Assembly: GCF_946222835.1 (NCBI RefSeq)
Contig: NZ_CAMIHD010000003.1
Span: 103,103 to 167,102 of the forward strand
DNA length: 64,000 nt
From: an uncultured Corynebacterium sp.
GTDB lineage: Bacteria; Actinomycetota; Actinomycetes; Mycobacteriales; Mycobacteriaceae
Direction: 5' to 3'
Below the pieces are notes generated by a model. The model was not told where the DNA came from and ran no database searches. It saw only the letters and a list, made by a program, of their open reading frames with translations. Both the position numbers and the translations under genes were made by a program. The stretch's first letter is position 1. Each line of letters begins with the position of its first letter. Below are positions 42,869-52,118 of this stretch, piece after piece.

Positions 42869-44230
42869 ATGACTAACCCAGTGCGCGTCGCCGTGGTCGG
42901 CTCCGGCCCGGCAGGCATTTACGCCTCTGACCTCCTAGTGAAATCCGACCTTGATGTGCAGATCGATCTTTTTGAAAAGATGCCGACGCCGTTCGGTTTG
43001 ATCCGCTACGGCGTGGCTCCGGATCATCCGCGCATTAAGGGCATTGTGCAGTCCCTGCACAACGTTATGGAAAAGGAAGATATCCGCTTCCTAGGCAATA
43101 TCGAGGTGGGCAAGGACATCACCGTCGAGGAGATGCGCGAGTATTATGACGCCATCATCTTCGCCACCGGTGCTACCGCCGATAAGCACATGGGCATCCC
43201 GGGCGAGGATCTTAAGGGCAACCATGGCGCAGGCGAGTTTGTGGGCTTTTATGATGGCAACCCCAACTTCGAGCGCGATTGGGATCTCTCGGCAGAATCC
43301 GTTGCCGTCGTCGGCGTGGGCAATGTCTCCCTCGACGTCTCCCGCATCTTGGCCAAGACCGCAGATGAGCTGCTGGTTACTGAGATCCCGGACAACGTCT
43401 ACGCAGCGCTAAAGAAGAACCGGGCCAAGGAGGTCCACGTATTTGGCCGTCGCGGCCCAGCGCAGGCCAAATACACGCCGAAGGAGCTCAAGGAGCTGGA
43501 CGAGTCCCCGACCATCGAGGTTATCGTCAATCCTGAGGACATCGAGTACGACGAGGCATCTGTGGAGGCCCGCCGCGCCGCCAAGTCCACCGATCTGGTG
43601 TGCCAGACCCTGGAGTCCTACGCCATGCGCGAGCCGGGCGATGCCCCGCACAAGCTCTACATCCACTTCTTTGAGTCCCCGGTAGAGGTGCTGGGTGAGG
43701 ACGGGCACGTTACCGCCCTCAAGACCGAGCGCACTGAGCTCAATGGTGATGGCACCGTAACCGGTACCGGCAAGTACACCGAGTGGCCGGTCCAGGCCGT
43801 CTACCGCGCGGTAGGCTACCACCCGCAGTCCGTCGACGGCGTGCCTTTCGACGAGACTCAGGCCACGATGCCCAACGACGGCGGCCATGTGCTAGCCAAT
43901 GTCGACGGCGAGAAGATCCCGGGCCTTTACACCACTGGCTGGATTAAGCGCGGACCGGTCGGCCTGATTGGCAATACCAAGTCGGATGCCAAGGACACCA
44001 CCACCATGCTCATCGCCGATTACAAGGCTGGTGACTTGGAGCCTGCCACCAAGCGCGATCCGCAGGACATCCTGGACTTCCTGGCCTCCCGCGATATCGC
44101 CGTGACCACCTGGGAAGGCTGGCACCGCCTGGATGCCGCCGAACGCGCCGCCGGTGAACCGCACGGCCGCGAGCGCATCAAGATCGTTGAGTGGGACGAG
44201 ATGGTCAAGCACGCCGGCCCGCAGGCCTAG
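42869..44230 (+). CDS. fprA: Ferredoxin/flavodoxin-NADP+ reductase FprA
   Basis: 453 residues of the adrenodoxin-reductase type. FAD site VAVVGSGPAGIYASDLL, conserved PTPFGLIRYGVAPDHPRIK, and NADP site VAVVGVGNVSLDVSRIL; LYTTGWIKRGPVGLIGNTKSDA near the end is typical. It passes electrons from NADPH to ferredoxin in the cytoplasm. An upstream in-frame ATG (42761) gives 36 residues unlike the family; the ATG at 42869, with AAAGGA 13 nt upstream, gives the normal N terminus. It matches the C. glutamicum position after pta. Confidence 0.95.
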   Translation: MTNPVRVAVVGSGPAGIYASDLLVKSDLDVQIDLFEKMPTPFGLIRYGVAPDHPRIKGIVQSLHNVMEKEDIRFLGNIEVGKDITVEEMREYYDAIIFATGATADKHMGIPGEDLKGNHGAGEFVGFYDGNPNFERDWDLSAESVAVVGVGNVSLDVSRILAKTADELLVTEIPDNVYAALKKNRAKEVHVFGRRGPAQAKYTPKELKELDESPTIEVIVNPEDIEYDEASVEARRAAKSTDLVCQTLESYAMREPGDAPHKLYIHFFESPVEVLGEDGHVTALKTERTELNGDGTVTGTGKYTEWPVQAVYRAVGYHPQSVDGVPFDETQATMPNDGGHVLANVDGEKIPGLYTTGWIKRGPVGLIGNTKSDAKDTTTMLIADYKAGDLEPATKRDPQDILDFLASRDIAVTTWEGWHRLDAAERAAGEPHGRERIKIVEWDEMVKHAGPQA

Positions 44231-44233
44231 CCC

Positions 44234-44740
44234 ATGCCGCAGTTCATTTCCGCCGCGCCCTTGGGCCAACTGGCAGCCTTGGACGTCCACCACCTCTACA
44301 AGCTGCGGGTGGACGTCTTTGTGCACGAGCAGCGCAGCCCGTACGCCGAGATTGACGCCACCGACGCCGACCCCCAGACCGTGCACCTGCTGGCCTGGGA
44401 CGCGGACACCCACGAGCTACTCGGCACGGCCCGCGTCTTTCCGGCTGCGCCTGCCGACGACACCGCGCTTTCCGACGCCACGCCTACCAACGCCCCGACC
44501 ACCGGCGCACAAATCGGCCGCTTCGCGCTCGCGCCGGCCGCACGCGGCACGGGACTCGGCCGCGAGCTACTCCAGGCGGCAATAGACCTTGGCGAGCGCA
44601 TGCGCCCAGGCCAGCCGCTCTATCTGGAGGCGCAGGCCGGCCTAGTGGACTATTACGCTTCCTTCGGCTTCACGCCGACTGGAGAGCCATTCGATGACGA
44701 GGGAGTCCCCCACCAGCCGATGCTGCGCCCCGCCAGCTAG
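44234..44740 (+). CDS. ElaA-like GNAT acetyltransferase
   Basis: 168 residues. N-terminal LYKLRVDVFVHEQRSPYAEID is typical of ElaA-type GNAT proteins, followed by VHLLAWD, LLGTARVFP and the acetyl-CoA loop IGRFALAPAARGTGLGRELL. An Ala/Thr/Pro-rich loop interrupts the middle strands. The substrate is unknown. It starts 3 bp after fprA and is probably in the same operon. Confidence 0.88.
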   Translation: MPQFISAAPLGQLAALDVHHLYKLRVDVFVHEQRSPYAEIDATDADPQTVHLLAWDADTHELLGTARVFPAAPADDTALSDATPTNAPTTGAQIGRFALAPAARGTGLGRELLQAAIDLGERMRPGQPLYLEAQAGLVDYYASFGFTPTGEPFDDEGVPHQPMLRPAS

Positions 44741-44763
44741 CCGCTTGGACAGCTGGCCGGCTA

Positions 44764-46116
44764 TTAGTCGGCGCCATCCACGCCGGAGGCGAGCTTCGGG
44801 TCGAGCTCCACGCCGCCCTCGTACTCCACGACCTCAATATCGGGAACATTCTCGGTTTCTGGCTCGATGCCGCGGGCGCCGCCTTGCGCCAGCAGGCCCG
44901 GCGTGGAGGTCACCTCGATCTTATGCGCCGCCAGCGCCGCCCGATCGCGCGCTTCTTCCACATTTTCCGCAGTAGAAGAGACCAAACCCATGCGGCGGCC
45001 CTTGTAGGCCCCCGGCTTGCCAAAGAGTTTCACGTCCGTCTCCGCGTAGCTGAGGGCCGCGGCGATGCCGGTATAGGCAACCTCCCCCAACTCCTCGTCC
45101 GCGTGGATTACGACGCTAGCGCCCGGGGTGACCAGGGTGGCGTCAATGGGGTAGCCCAAAATCGCCCGCGCGTGCAGGTCAAAGGCGGAAAAACGCTGCG
45201 TATAAGAGGTAAGCATCGCCGTATCCGAGGGCCGCGGGGAGACGGAGGAAAAGTACACGTCATCTCCGGCAACGAAAAGCTCCACGCAGTACACGCCGCG
45301 CCCGCCCAGCTCATTGGAGATGCGCGCGGCCACCGAGCGGGCATTTTCCAGTGCGATCTCGCTCATGCCGGTAGGCTGCCACTCCTCCACGAGGTCGCCG
45401 CGCTCATGGCGGTGGCCGATGGGCTCGCTAAACCACGTGGCCAGCTTGCCCGTAGCCGGGTCGATAGACCGGATGGCCAATAGGGTGACTTCCAAGTCAA
45501 AATCTACGAAACGCTCGGCCACTACGCGCTGCGAGTCCGAGGACACGCGCCGCACGGTCTCCCAGGCCACCCGCACATCGTCCTCCTCGCGGGCAATCAT
45601 GTGGCCCTTGCCGGAAGTGGACACATCCGGCTTAATAATGCACGGAAAGCCCAGCTCCCCCACCGCTTCCTCCAGCTCCTCCAGAGAGTTGGCAAAGCGG
45701 TATGCCGAAACCGGCAGGCCGATATTCTCCGCCACCTCGCGCACGCACTGGCGGTCCTGCGTCATGGCGCAGGCACGAGCGGAAGGCACCACGATGGCAT
45801 CGCTATGCGCTTCCATCTCCTCCAGCGCTTCTACCGAAACGGTTTCTACCTCCGGAACCACAAAATTCGGCTGAATCTCTTGGGCCAGCTGCAGGATACG
45901 GCCGATGTCCTTGATATCGGCGACGTAGCTAAACTGCGCCACCTGGTGCGCCGGCGCGCCAGCATACGAGTCCACCGCATGGACCTCAAGGCCCAGGTTC
46001 TGGAAGGAGATGGCCAGCTGCTTGCCCAGCTCGCCCGAGCCCAGCAGCAATACCTTGGTGGCGTTGCTGGTCAGCGGCGTGCCAATATGGCCGGCTATCT
46101 CTCCTGGATTATCCAT
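44764..46116 (-). CDS. purT: Formate-dependent GAR transformylase PurT
   Basis: 450 residues, ATP-grasp enzyme. LLLGSGELGKQLAISFQNLG at the N terminus, central ATP-grasp motifs (FPCIIKPDVSTSGKGHM), GRGVYCVELFVAGDDVYFSSVSPRPSDTAMLT. It adds formate to glycinamide ribonucleotide in purine synthesis without folate. The last ~40 residues are acidic and poorly conserved. It lies 30 bp behind purA with AAGGAG before its ATG, so both purine genes share a message. Confidence 0.95.
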   Translation of the reverse strand: MDNPGEIAGHIGTPLTSNATKVLLLGSGELGKQLAISFQNLGLEVHAVDSYAGAPAHQVAQFSYVADIKDIGRILQLAQEIQPNFVVPEVETVSVEALEEMEAHSDAIVVPSARACAMTQDRQCVREVAENIGLPVSAYRFANSLEELEEAVGELGFPCIIKPDVSTSGKGHMIAREEDDVRVAWETVRRVSSDSQRVVAERFVDFDLEVTLLAIRSIDPATGKLATWFSEPIGHRHERGDLVEEWQPTGMSEIALENARSVAARISNELGGRGVYCVELFVAGDDVYFSSVSPRPSDTAMLTSYTQRFSAFDLHARAILGYPIDATLVTPGASVVIHADEELGEVAYTGIAAALSYAETDVKLFGKPGAYKGRRMGLVSSTAENVEEARDRAALAAHKIEVTSTPGLLAQGGARGIEPETENVPDIEVVEYEGGVELDPKLASGVDGAD

Positions 46117-46146
46117 GAAAATGCTCCTTCGACAAAGGGTCGTGAT

Positions 46147-47439
46147 CTATTGATCTCTCATCACATCGTGGCGGATGATGGTCTGGTCACGGCCAGGCCC
46201 GACGCCGATATAGGAAATGCGGCAGCCAGACAGCTCTTCCAGGCGCAGGACGTAATCCTGTGCCTTCTGCGGTAGCTCCTCAAAGGTGGAGCACTCGGTA
46301 ATGTCCTCGTCCCAGGCGGGCATGGTCTCAAAAATGGGCTCGGCGTGGTGGAACTCGGACTGGGTAAGTGGCAGCTCGTCGTAGCGCTTGCCGTCGACGT
46401 CATAAGCCACGCAGATAGGAATCTCGCCAATGCCGGTAAGAACGTCCAGCTTGGTCAGGAAGTAATCGGTAAAGCCGTTCACACGGGTGGCGTAGCGCGC
46501 AATGACGGAGTCGTACCAACCACAACGGCGCTTGCGGCCGGTGTTCACACCAATCTCGCCGCCGGTGGTCTGCAGGTACTCGCCCCACTTATCAAAAAGC
46601 TCAGTCGGGAACGGGCCAGCGCCCACGCGGGTGGTGTAAGCCTTGATAATGCCCAGCGAGGTTTTAATCCGCGTCGGACCAATGCCGGAACCGACGGAAG
46701 CACCGCCGGCGGTCGGGTTAGACGAGGTCACGAACGGGTAGGTGCCATGGTCCACGTCGAGCATGGTGGCCTGGCCGCCCTCCATGAGCACGTGCTTGCC
46801 GGACTCGAGGGCTTTGTTGAGCTCCAGCTCAGCATCGATAACCATCGGGCGCAGGCGGTCGCGGTAGCTCAAGAAGTACTCCACAATCTGGTCCGCCTCG
46901 ATGGCCTTGCGGTTATACATCTTCACCAGCATCTGGTTCTTGATATCCAGCGCGGATCCCACCTTCTGGCGCAGGATAGACTCATCAAAGATGTCCTGCA
47001 CACGGATACCGATGCGCGCAACCTTATCGGCGTAGGTCGGGCCAATGCCGCGGCCAGTGGTGCCAATCGCGCGCTTGCCCAGGAAGCGCTCCTGCACGCG
47101 GTCGAGCGTCTGGTGGTACGGGGCCACCAGGTGCGCATTGGCAGAAATCTTCAGGCGCGAGGCATTCGCACCGCGGGCTTCAAGGCCATCAATTTCATCA
47201 AAGAGCGCCTCGAGGTTAATTACCACGCCATTGCCCAGCACCGGGGTGGCGTTTTCAGACAAGATGCCGGCTGGCAGGAGCTTCAGCTCATATTTATCGC
47301 CGCCTACCACGACGGTGTGGCCGGCGTTATTGCCGCCGTTCGGCTTGACCACGTAGTCAACCTTGCCGCCGAGGATGTCGGTCGCTTTGCCCTTGCCTTC
47401 GTCGCCCCACTGGGCGCCGACAATGACGATCGCTGCCAT
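46147..47439 (-). CDS. purA: Adenylosuccinate synthetase
   Basis: 430 residues, full length. GAQWGDEGKGKATDILG (GTP/IMP site), NGGNNAGHTV, GTTGRGIGPTYADK, TRVGAGPFPTEL and the C-terminal VGPGRDQTI are all present. It makes adenylosuccinate from IMP, Asp and GTP. GAGGAAG precedes the ATG. It is divergent from the DAG-kinase-like gene by 87 bp. Confidence 0.97.
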   Translation of the reverse strand: MAAIVIVGAQWGDEGKGKATDILGGKVDYVVKPNGGNNAGHTVVVGGDKYELKLLPAGILSENATPVLGNGVVINLEALFDEIDGLEARGANASRLKISANAHLVAPYHQTLDRVQERFLGKRAIGTTGRGIGPTYADKVARIGIRVQDIFDESILRQKVGSALDIKNQMLVKMYNRKAIEADQIVEYFLSYRDRLRPMVIDAELELNKALESGKHVLMEGGQATMLDVDHGTYPFVTSSNPTAGGASVGSGIGPTRIKTSLGIIKAYTTRVGAGPFPTELFDKWGEYLQTTGGEIGVNTGRKRRCGWYDSVIARYATRVNGFTDYFLTKLDVLTGIGEIPICVAYDVDGKRYDELPLTQSEFHHAEPIFETMPAWDEDITECSTFEELPQKAQDYVLRLEELSGCRISYIGVGPGRDQTIIRHDVMRDQ

Positions 47440-47526
47440 TGTTTAGTCACTTCCTCATTATTGAAGCCAAAATACTCTCCAACTTTACACTTTTCCGGCC
47501 CAAAAAGCGCGCGTAGCATGGTGCGC

Positions 47527-48354
47527 ATGCGTTTTTTGTTCCTCCGCTGCGGTGCCCCGGACATTCCCATGCCCAATGAGGCCCATGATCTCTCGGCCGT
47601 TCCCACCCGCAAAGAGCTCGCGCTTATCGACGCCTTCTTATCCCCCCTCCTTCCCACCGACCCCACTCCCTCCCTCGATGACATCGCCGCCCAGCCCGAC
47701 GTCCGCCACCTCGGCGCGCCAGAGCCAGCCCCGCAGGCGACCCTCCTCACAGAGCCCGCCCGCATCGTCGTCGCCGGCTCCGATGCCGCCCTCTCGGCCG
47801 TGCTCACCCGCCTCATGCGATCCGATCGCCTCTGGGCCGAGGTCGCCTTCATCCCTGTCCCCTCGGCCGCCGCCACCTCCGCGGCCGCACAAAACTGGGG
47901 CCTTCCCACCGACCTGGCCGAAGCCCTCGATTTCGCCCGCACCGCCCCGGTCCGCCCCGCTCCGCTCATCCGCAACGATTCCGGCCTCGCGGTCGCCGGC
48001 TCCGCCACCATCTCGGATGCCACAAACGGCCCTTTCACCGGCGAAATCATCATCGACGACCACACCCTGGCCGCCTCCTCCCCCAAGACCTTCGGTGCAC
48101 GCCTCGTGCCGATGACCGATGCCCCCGGCATCCTCGCCGCCCGCGCCACCTCCCCCGTCGAGCCTCAGGGCCGCCTGCGCTCGCTCCTGCGCAAGCCGGG
48201 CCGACTCGACCCCGAATCCGTGCGCACCGGCCGCGCCGTTCAGGCCGGCGGCCCACAGCTACGTGTCATCGTCGATTCGGTCCCCCACAAGCGGCCGGTG
48301 ACCCGCGTGACCTTCTACCGCCACCTGCGCGACCTCCAGATCGTCCGCCCTTAA
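47527..48354 (+). CDS. Degenerate diacylglycerol-kinase-like protein
   Basis: 275 residues from the ATG at 47527 (MRFLFLRCGAP; an ATG three codons earlier is also possible). The middle (ARIVVAGSDAALSAVLTRLM ... AEVAFIPV ... QNWGLP) follows the outline of a DAGK catalytic domain, but the GGDGT nucleotide loop reads AGSDA. The rest (SGLAVAGSATISDATNGPFTGEIIIDD, then RVIVDSVPHKRPVTRVTFYRHLRDLQIVRP) would be the C-terminal lobe. Codon use at third positions is strongly C-rich. It may be an inactive or divergent lipid-kinase relative; function is not known. Confidence 0.7.
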   Translation: MRFLFLRCGAPDIPMPNEAHDLSAVPTRKELALIDAFLSPLLPTDPTPSLDDIAAQPDVRHLGAPEPAPQATLLTEPARIVVAGSDAALSAVLTRLMRSDRLWAEVAFIPVPSAAATSAAAQNWGLPTDLAEALDFARTAPVRPAPLIRNDSGLAVAGSATISDATNGPFTGEIIIDDHTLAASSPKTFGARLVPMTDAPGILAARATSPVEPQGRLRSLLRKPGRLDPESVRTGRAVQAGGPQLRVIVDSVPHKRPVTRVTFYRHLRDLQIVRP

Positions 48355-48369
48355 CCCCGCGCGACGTCT

Positions 48370-49557
48370 TCAGTCGTCGCGCCCCCACACCTCCGGCGGA
48401 TAGGCTGGATGCTGCGACGTCGGCACGAGGTGCGCCACGGCCGACTCACGCGAGAGCCCGCACACCATGAGCATGTCGACCACAATGGAACGCGTCTGGC
48501 CCAAAATCATATAGGCCGATAACGTGCCGTCCTTGTCAATGATGTCTAGCCCGGCGCGCCCGCCCACGATGCGCAGGCGCTGCACTAGGTCCGGAATCTC
48601 AATCGCTTCGTCGTGCCCGTGCTGTTTGCCTTGGCCGTAGAGCTCGCTAATGGCGAGCATGATTTCAGAAAGCTCATCGAGCAATTCCACCTGCTCGTCC
48701 GAAACCTTATCGCGGTCCTCCGTCAGACCCAATGCCTGGCGGGAGAGCACACGCACACCGCGCACCGCGTTATCTACCGGCATGAGGATACGCTCCAACG
48801 AGCGAATGCTGCGCCGCGATGCCCACAACAGCGGCGAGACCTCCGAGGCCTCCCTGCCCGATTGCGCCGCACTCAGCAGGGTATTCACGCTGTCTTGCGT
48901 ACCGCGCACCGCCTCGCGCGCATCGCGGATAACAGCGGGGTCTTGCTGGCGGATGCCATACGTGACGTCGGCAAGAATGCTTGAGGCAATTTTAAGCACC
49001 TTCGATACCTCGCGCCGCGCCTCCACCAACGGGGAATTGGGAATCAACGCGATGGTTATCAGGCCAATGCCTGAGCCAATCATCGCGTCGATCGCGCGGT
49101 GCAGGCCGCCCGGTCCCTCCGTAGGAGGAAAGATCGTCGCAATCAAAATCGCGCCAAAAACAATCTGGTTCGTAATCAGCGGCGACTTAGTCAAAAACGA
49201 GCCCACCACCAGGCCCGCGCCCACAATGAAGAAAATCTGGAACGGCCCCTGCCCCACAATCTGGAACAGCAGGTCGCCCACGGCCACGCCGATGATGCCG
49301 CCAATCGACATCTCCAGCGCCTTCTTCATCCTGTCCCCACCGGACATTCCCAGAATGATGACCGCGGAAATCGGCGCAAAGAACGGCTGCGGGTGCCCCA
49401 CCACATCGCCGGCCACCCAGTACGCGAGCGCCGCACCAATGGTCGCCTGAACGATATAGACAAACCGCGACCGGATGCGGTTTACCCGCGAGAGTACCGA
49501 GCGGTCAATCACCCGCAGCTTCTGCCGCGTTGAGACTCTTTCCTTCGCTTCCGACAT
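48370..49557 (-). CDS. FUSC/aromatic-acid-exporter family membrane protein
   Basis: 395 residues. Five or six membrane helices in the first half (FVYIVQATIGAALAYWVAG, FFAPISAVIILGMSGGDR, the FUSC signature-like MKKALEMSIGGIIGVAVGDLL, FFIVGAGLVVGSFL) followed by a long helical cytoplasmic half with RSIRSLERILMPVDNAVRGV. Such proteins may export aromatic acids or other small compounds; the substrate is open. The ATG at 49557 is favoured because TATGCT lies 7 nt upstream (49565-49570); a start at 49569 would cover that box. Confidence 0.8.
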   Translation of the reverse strand: MSEAKERVSTRQKLRVIDRSVLSRVNRIRSRFVYIVQATIGAALAYWVAGDVVGHPQPFFAPISAVIILGMSGGDRMKKALEMSIGGIIGVAVGDLLFQIVGQGPFQIFFIVGAGLVVGSFLTKSPLITNQIVFGAILIATIFPPTEGPGGLHRAIDAMIGSGIGLITIALIPNSPLVEARREVSKVLKIASSILADVTYGIRQQDPAVIRDAREAVRGTQDSVNTLLSAAQSGREASEVSPLLWASRRSIRSLERILMPVDNAVRGVRVLSRQALGLTEDRDKVSDEQVELLDELSEIMLAISELYGQGKQHGHDEAIEIPDLVQRLRIVGGRAGLDIIDKDGTLSAYMILGQTRSIVVDMLMVCGLSRESAVAHLVPTSQHPAYPPEVWGRDD

Positions 49558-49734
49558 GACTTCCAGCATAGAAGACCGCTCCTACCATCGCCGCCGTCCC
49601 CGCGCATCTCGGCCGCCGGTTAACCTGTGGACAGCTCTTGCCGACGCCCCCTTCTTCCCCACCTATCCACAATTTCCCCCTCCCCGGCCGCGCACCGCTT
49701 GTTCGCCCCTCGCGTACCCTTTAGCTTCGGCCGT

Positions 49735-50805
49735 GTGAACACCGATTTTCTTTTGCTATGCCGCCGCGGCGTCGACCTCGTCGCCGAATTTCAGGGCTGC
49801 TCCGAAGACTCGCTTGTCGAGGCCGGAGCCAGCCCCCTTCTGGCTGCCCAGCTCGCCCGCCTGCAGCACGCCTACTTCGGCCGCACGTCCAATGGCCGCA
49901 AGCAGCGCCTCGCGCGCGATGCCGCCCGCAGCCGCGCCCACGACCTCGCCACGCTCGATAGCATCGAGTCCTATACCCGCAGCGTGCGCGATACCAACCG
50001 TGCTTGGGATGTGCGCCTAGAGCTCTGCCGCACCGAGGCCCGCCTCATCCCCGCCGTGGCCAAGAAGCTGCTCAAACAAATCAATCCGCCCCGCCGCCCC
50101 GAGCCTGGCGTGCGCTATACCCGGCGCCCTGACGGCCCACACACCATCTCGATTACGGCCGATCCCACTGATATCGCCGATATCAAGGGCGTGCTCTCCT
50201 CCGTTAACAAAGACGATCCCCTTGCCGCCGCAAAGAAGGTCCTCCTCGAGGGCAATCCCGGCGCGCTACCGGCCGTGCATACCAACGTCATCCTCACCCT
50301 GGACCAGCTCGACCGCATCGTCGCCGCTCCTTCCGACGCCTCCGATATCACCCTCCAGCTCACCAACGGCGCCCGTATGACAGGCGCGCAGCTCGTCGCC
50401 CGCGCTCTCGCCCGGCGCGGCTACGTCAGCCTAGTTCACCCCGAGCACGGCCCGGTAAACCTGTATCGCACCGAGCGCATGGCCACATGGAAGCAGCGCA
50501 TGCTCGCCGCGGCCGAGCATCCCGTGTGCGCGTGGCCAGGCTGCAATACGCCCGCCGACGACGCTCAAGTCCACCATCTCAACGCCTAGTCCGCCGGCGG
50601 GCCCACAAACCAAGAAAACCTGGTCACCTTGTGTGCGCACCACAACGCCGTCAACCAAGATGATCCCTCTCGGCCCACGGAACGCGGCCGCATGGTGCGC
50701 GTCAATGGCCGCATCGCCTGGATGCCGCCATGGAGCAATACCCCACGCTTTATCCCCAGCCCCGCCCGGCCACCGAATCTCCGCACAAATCCACTCGGTC
50801 CTTAG
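49735..50805 (+). pseudogene. HNH endonuclease gene with an in-frame amber codon
   Basis: A 13E12/DUF222-like protein with a C-terminal HNH domain. From the GTG at 49735 (TAGCTT 7 nt upstream, leaderless) the frame runs to a TAG at 50587-50589, in the middle of the HNH motif: CAWPGCNTPADDAQVHHLNA, stop, SAGGPTNQENLVTLCAHHNAVNQ. The frame after the stop stays open for 71 codons and holds the rest of the motif. In relatives this position is usually Trp, so one TGG to TAG change explains the break. The first part would give 284 residues lacking the second half of the active site. Confidence 0.85.
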
Positions 50806-50865
50806 CCCTCGGTCCCACCACCCGCCAGCGCTGCCTGCGGAATCCCGACCCTGGCCGAAGGCATG

Positions 50866-50895
50866 AAAAAGCCGCCTCCCACACGGGGAAGCGGC
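50866..50895 (-). terminator. Rho-independent terminator after fba
   Basis: GCCGC-TCCC paired with GGGGA-GCGGC, 4-nt loop, then TTTTTC on the minus strand. It begins 44 bp after the aldolase stop codon. Confidence 0.88.
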
Positions 50896-50939
50896 CAGTT
50901 CGGCGTGCCTGCTTAAGAGGCTGCCGCAGCTTGGAAACT

Positions 50940-51974
50940 TTACTTGGAGATGGACTTGCCCACAGAGTGCAGATCCTGGCAGGACTCGATGACGCGCTCG
51001 GACATACCCTGCTCTGCCTTCTTCAGGTAGGAGCGTGGGTCGTAGACCTTCTTGTTGCCCACTTCGCCGTCGATCTTGAATACACCGTCGTAGTTCTCCA
51101 TCATGTGGCGAGCAACCGGGTTGGTAAAAGCGTACTGGGTGTCGGTATCCACGTTCATCTTGATAACGCCGTAGCGAAGTGCTTCTTCGATCTTTTCCTT
51201 CTCGGAGCCGGAGCCACCGTGGAAGACGAAGTCGAAAGCGTACTCGTCCTCACCCAAGCCGAGCTTCTTCTGTGCAACCTTCTGGCCCTCGAGCAGGACC
51301 TCTGGGCGCAGCTTCACGTTGCCTGGCTTGTAGACGCCGTGAACGTTGCCGAAGGTAGCGGCCAGCATGTAGCGGCCCTTCTCACCGGTGCCCAGGGCAT
51401 CGATGGTCTTTTCAAAGTCCTCTGGGGAGGTGTACAGGTTAGCGCCTGCCTTAGCCTGAACGCCGTCCTCTTCGCCGCCGACGACGCCGATCTCAGCCTC
51501 GAGGATGACGTGAGCGTTCTTAGCCTTTTCCAGCAGTTCCTGTGCGATGACCAGGTTCTCGTCGATTGGAATAGCGGAGCCGTCCCACATGTGGGACTGG
51601 AACAGTGGGTTCTCGCCGCGGTCGACGCGCTCTTGGGAGATGGCCAACAGTGGGCGGACGTACTCATCGAGTACTTCCTTCTGGCAGTGGTCAGTGTGCA
51701 GGGCGATATTAACGCCGTAGTGCTTCGCGGCCTCATGAGCGAATGCGGCCAATGCCTGAGCTCCCTTGACCTTGTCCTTCAGTGCCAGGCCGGAACCGAA
51801 AGCGGCACCACCGGTGGAGAACTGGATGATGCCGTCGGACTCGGCCTCAGCAAAGCCCTTTAGAGCTGCGTTAATGGTCTCAGAGGAGGTGCAGTTGATA
51901 GCTGGGAACGCGAAGCCGTTTTTCTTCGCGGTATCCAGCATCTCGTTATAGACCTCAGGGGTTGCAATTGGCAT
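50940..51974 (-). CDS. fba: Fructose-bisphosphate aldolase, class II
   Basis: 344 residues, class IIA. Zinc and substrate residues: ALHTDHCQKEVLDEY, LEAEIGVVGGEEDGV, FVFHGGSGSEKEKIEEALRYGVIKMNVDTDTQYAF. It cleaves fructose-1,6-bisphosphate in glycolysis and makes it in gluconeogenesis. AAGGATGG precedes the ATG. The GH76 gene follows upstream on the same strand with 144 bp between, as in M. tuberculosis where Rv0363c and Rv0365c are near neighbours. Confidence 0.97.
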   Translation of the reverse strand: MPIATPEVYNEMLDTAKKNGFAFPAINCTSSETINAALKGFAEAESDGIIQFSTGGAAFGSGLALKDKVKGAQALAAFAHEAAKHYGVNIALHTDHCQKEVLDEYVRPLLAISQERVDRGENPLFQSHMWDGSAIPIDENLVIAQELLEKAKNAHVILEAEIGVVGGEEDGVQAKAGANLYTSPEDFEKTIDALGTGEKGRYMLAATFGNVHGVYKPGNVKLRPEVLLEGQKVAQKKLGLGEDEYAFDFVFHGGSGSEKEKIEEALRYGVIKMNVDTDTQYAFTNPVARHMMENYDGVFKIDGEVGNKKVYDPRSYLKKAEQGMSERVIESCQDLHSVGKSISK

Positions 51975-52118
51975 GAGTTTCCATCCTTAAAAGTGGGTTT
52001 GTGGTCAAACACGTTCCAACAGCCAAGTATGCCCGTTTCACGAAGATTCTGCCGCAAAAACCGTGTGACATTTTCAACCCACCCATATCCGAGGCCAATC
52101 CACCCCGAAAAGCGTGGG

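Noticed and set aside
46345..47526. Long plus-strand frame continuing into the DAG-kinase-like gene
   Set aside because: It is antisense to purA, which is full length with all motifs; only the part from 47527 has its own character and start.
50730..51863. 377-codon plus-strand frame
   Set aside because: Its first part is out of frame with the HNH remnant and the rest is antisense to fba.
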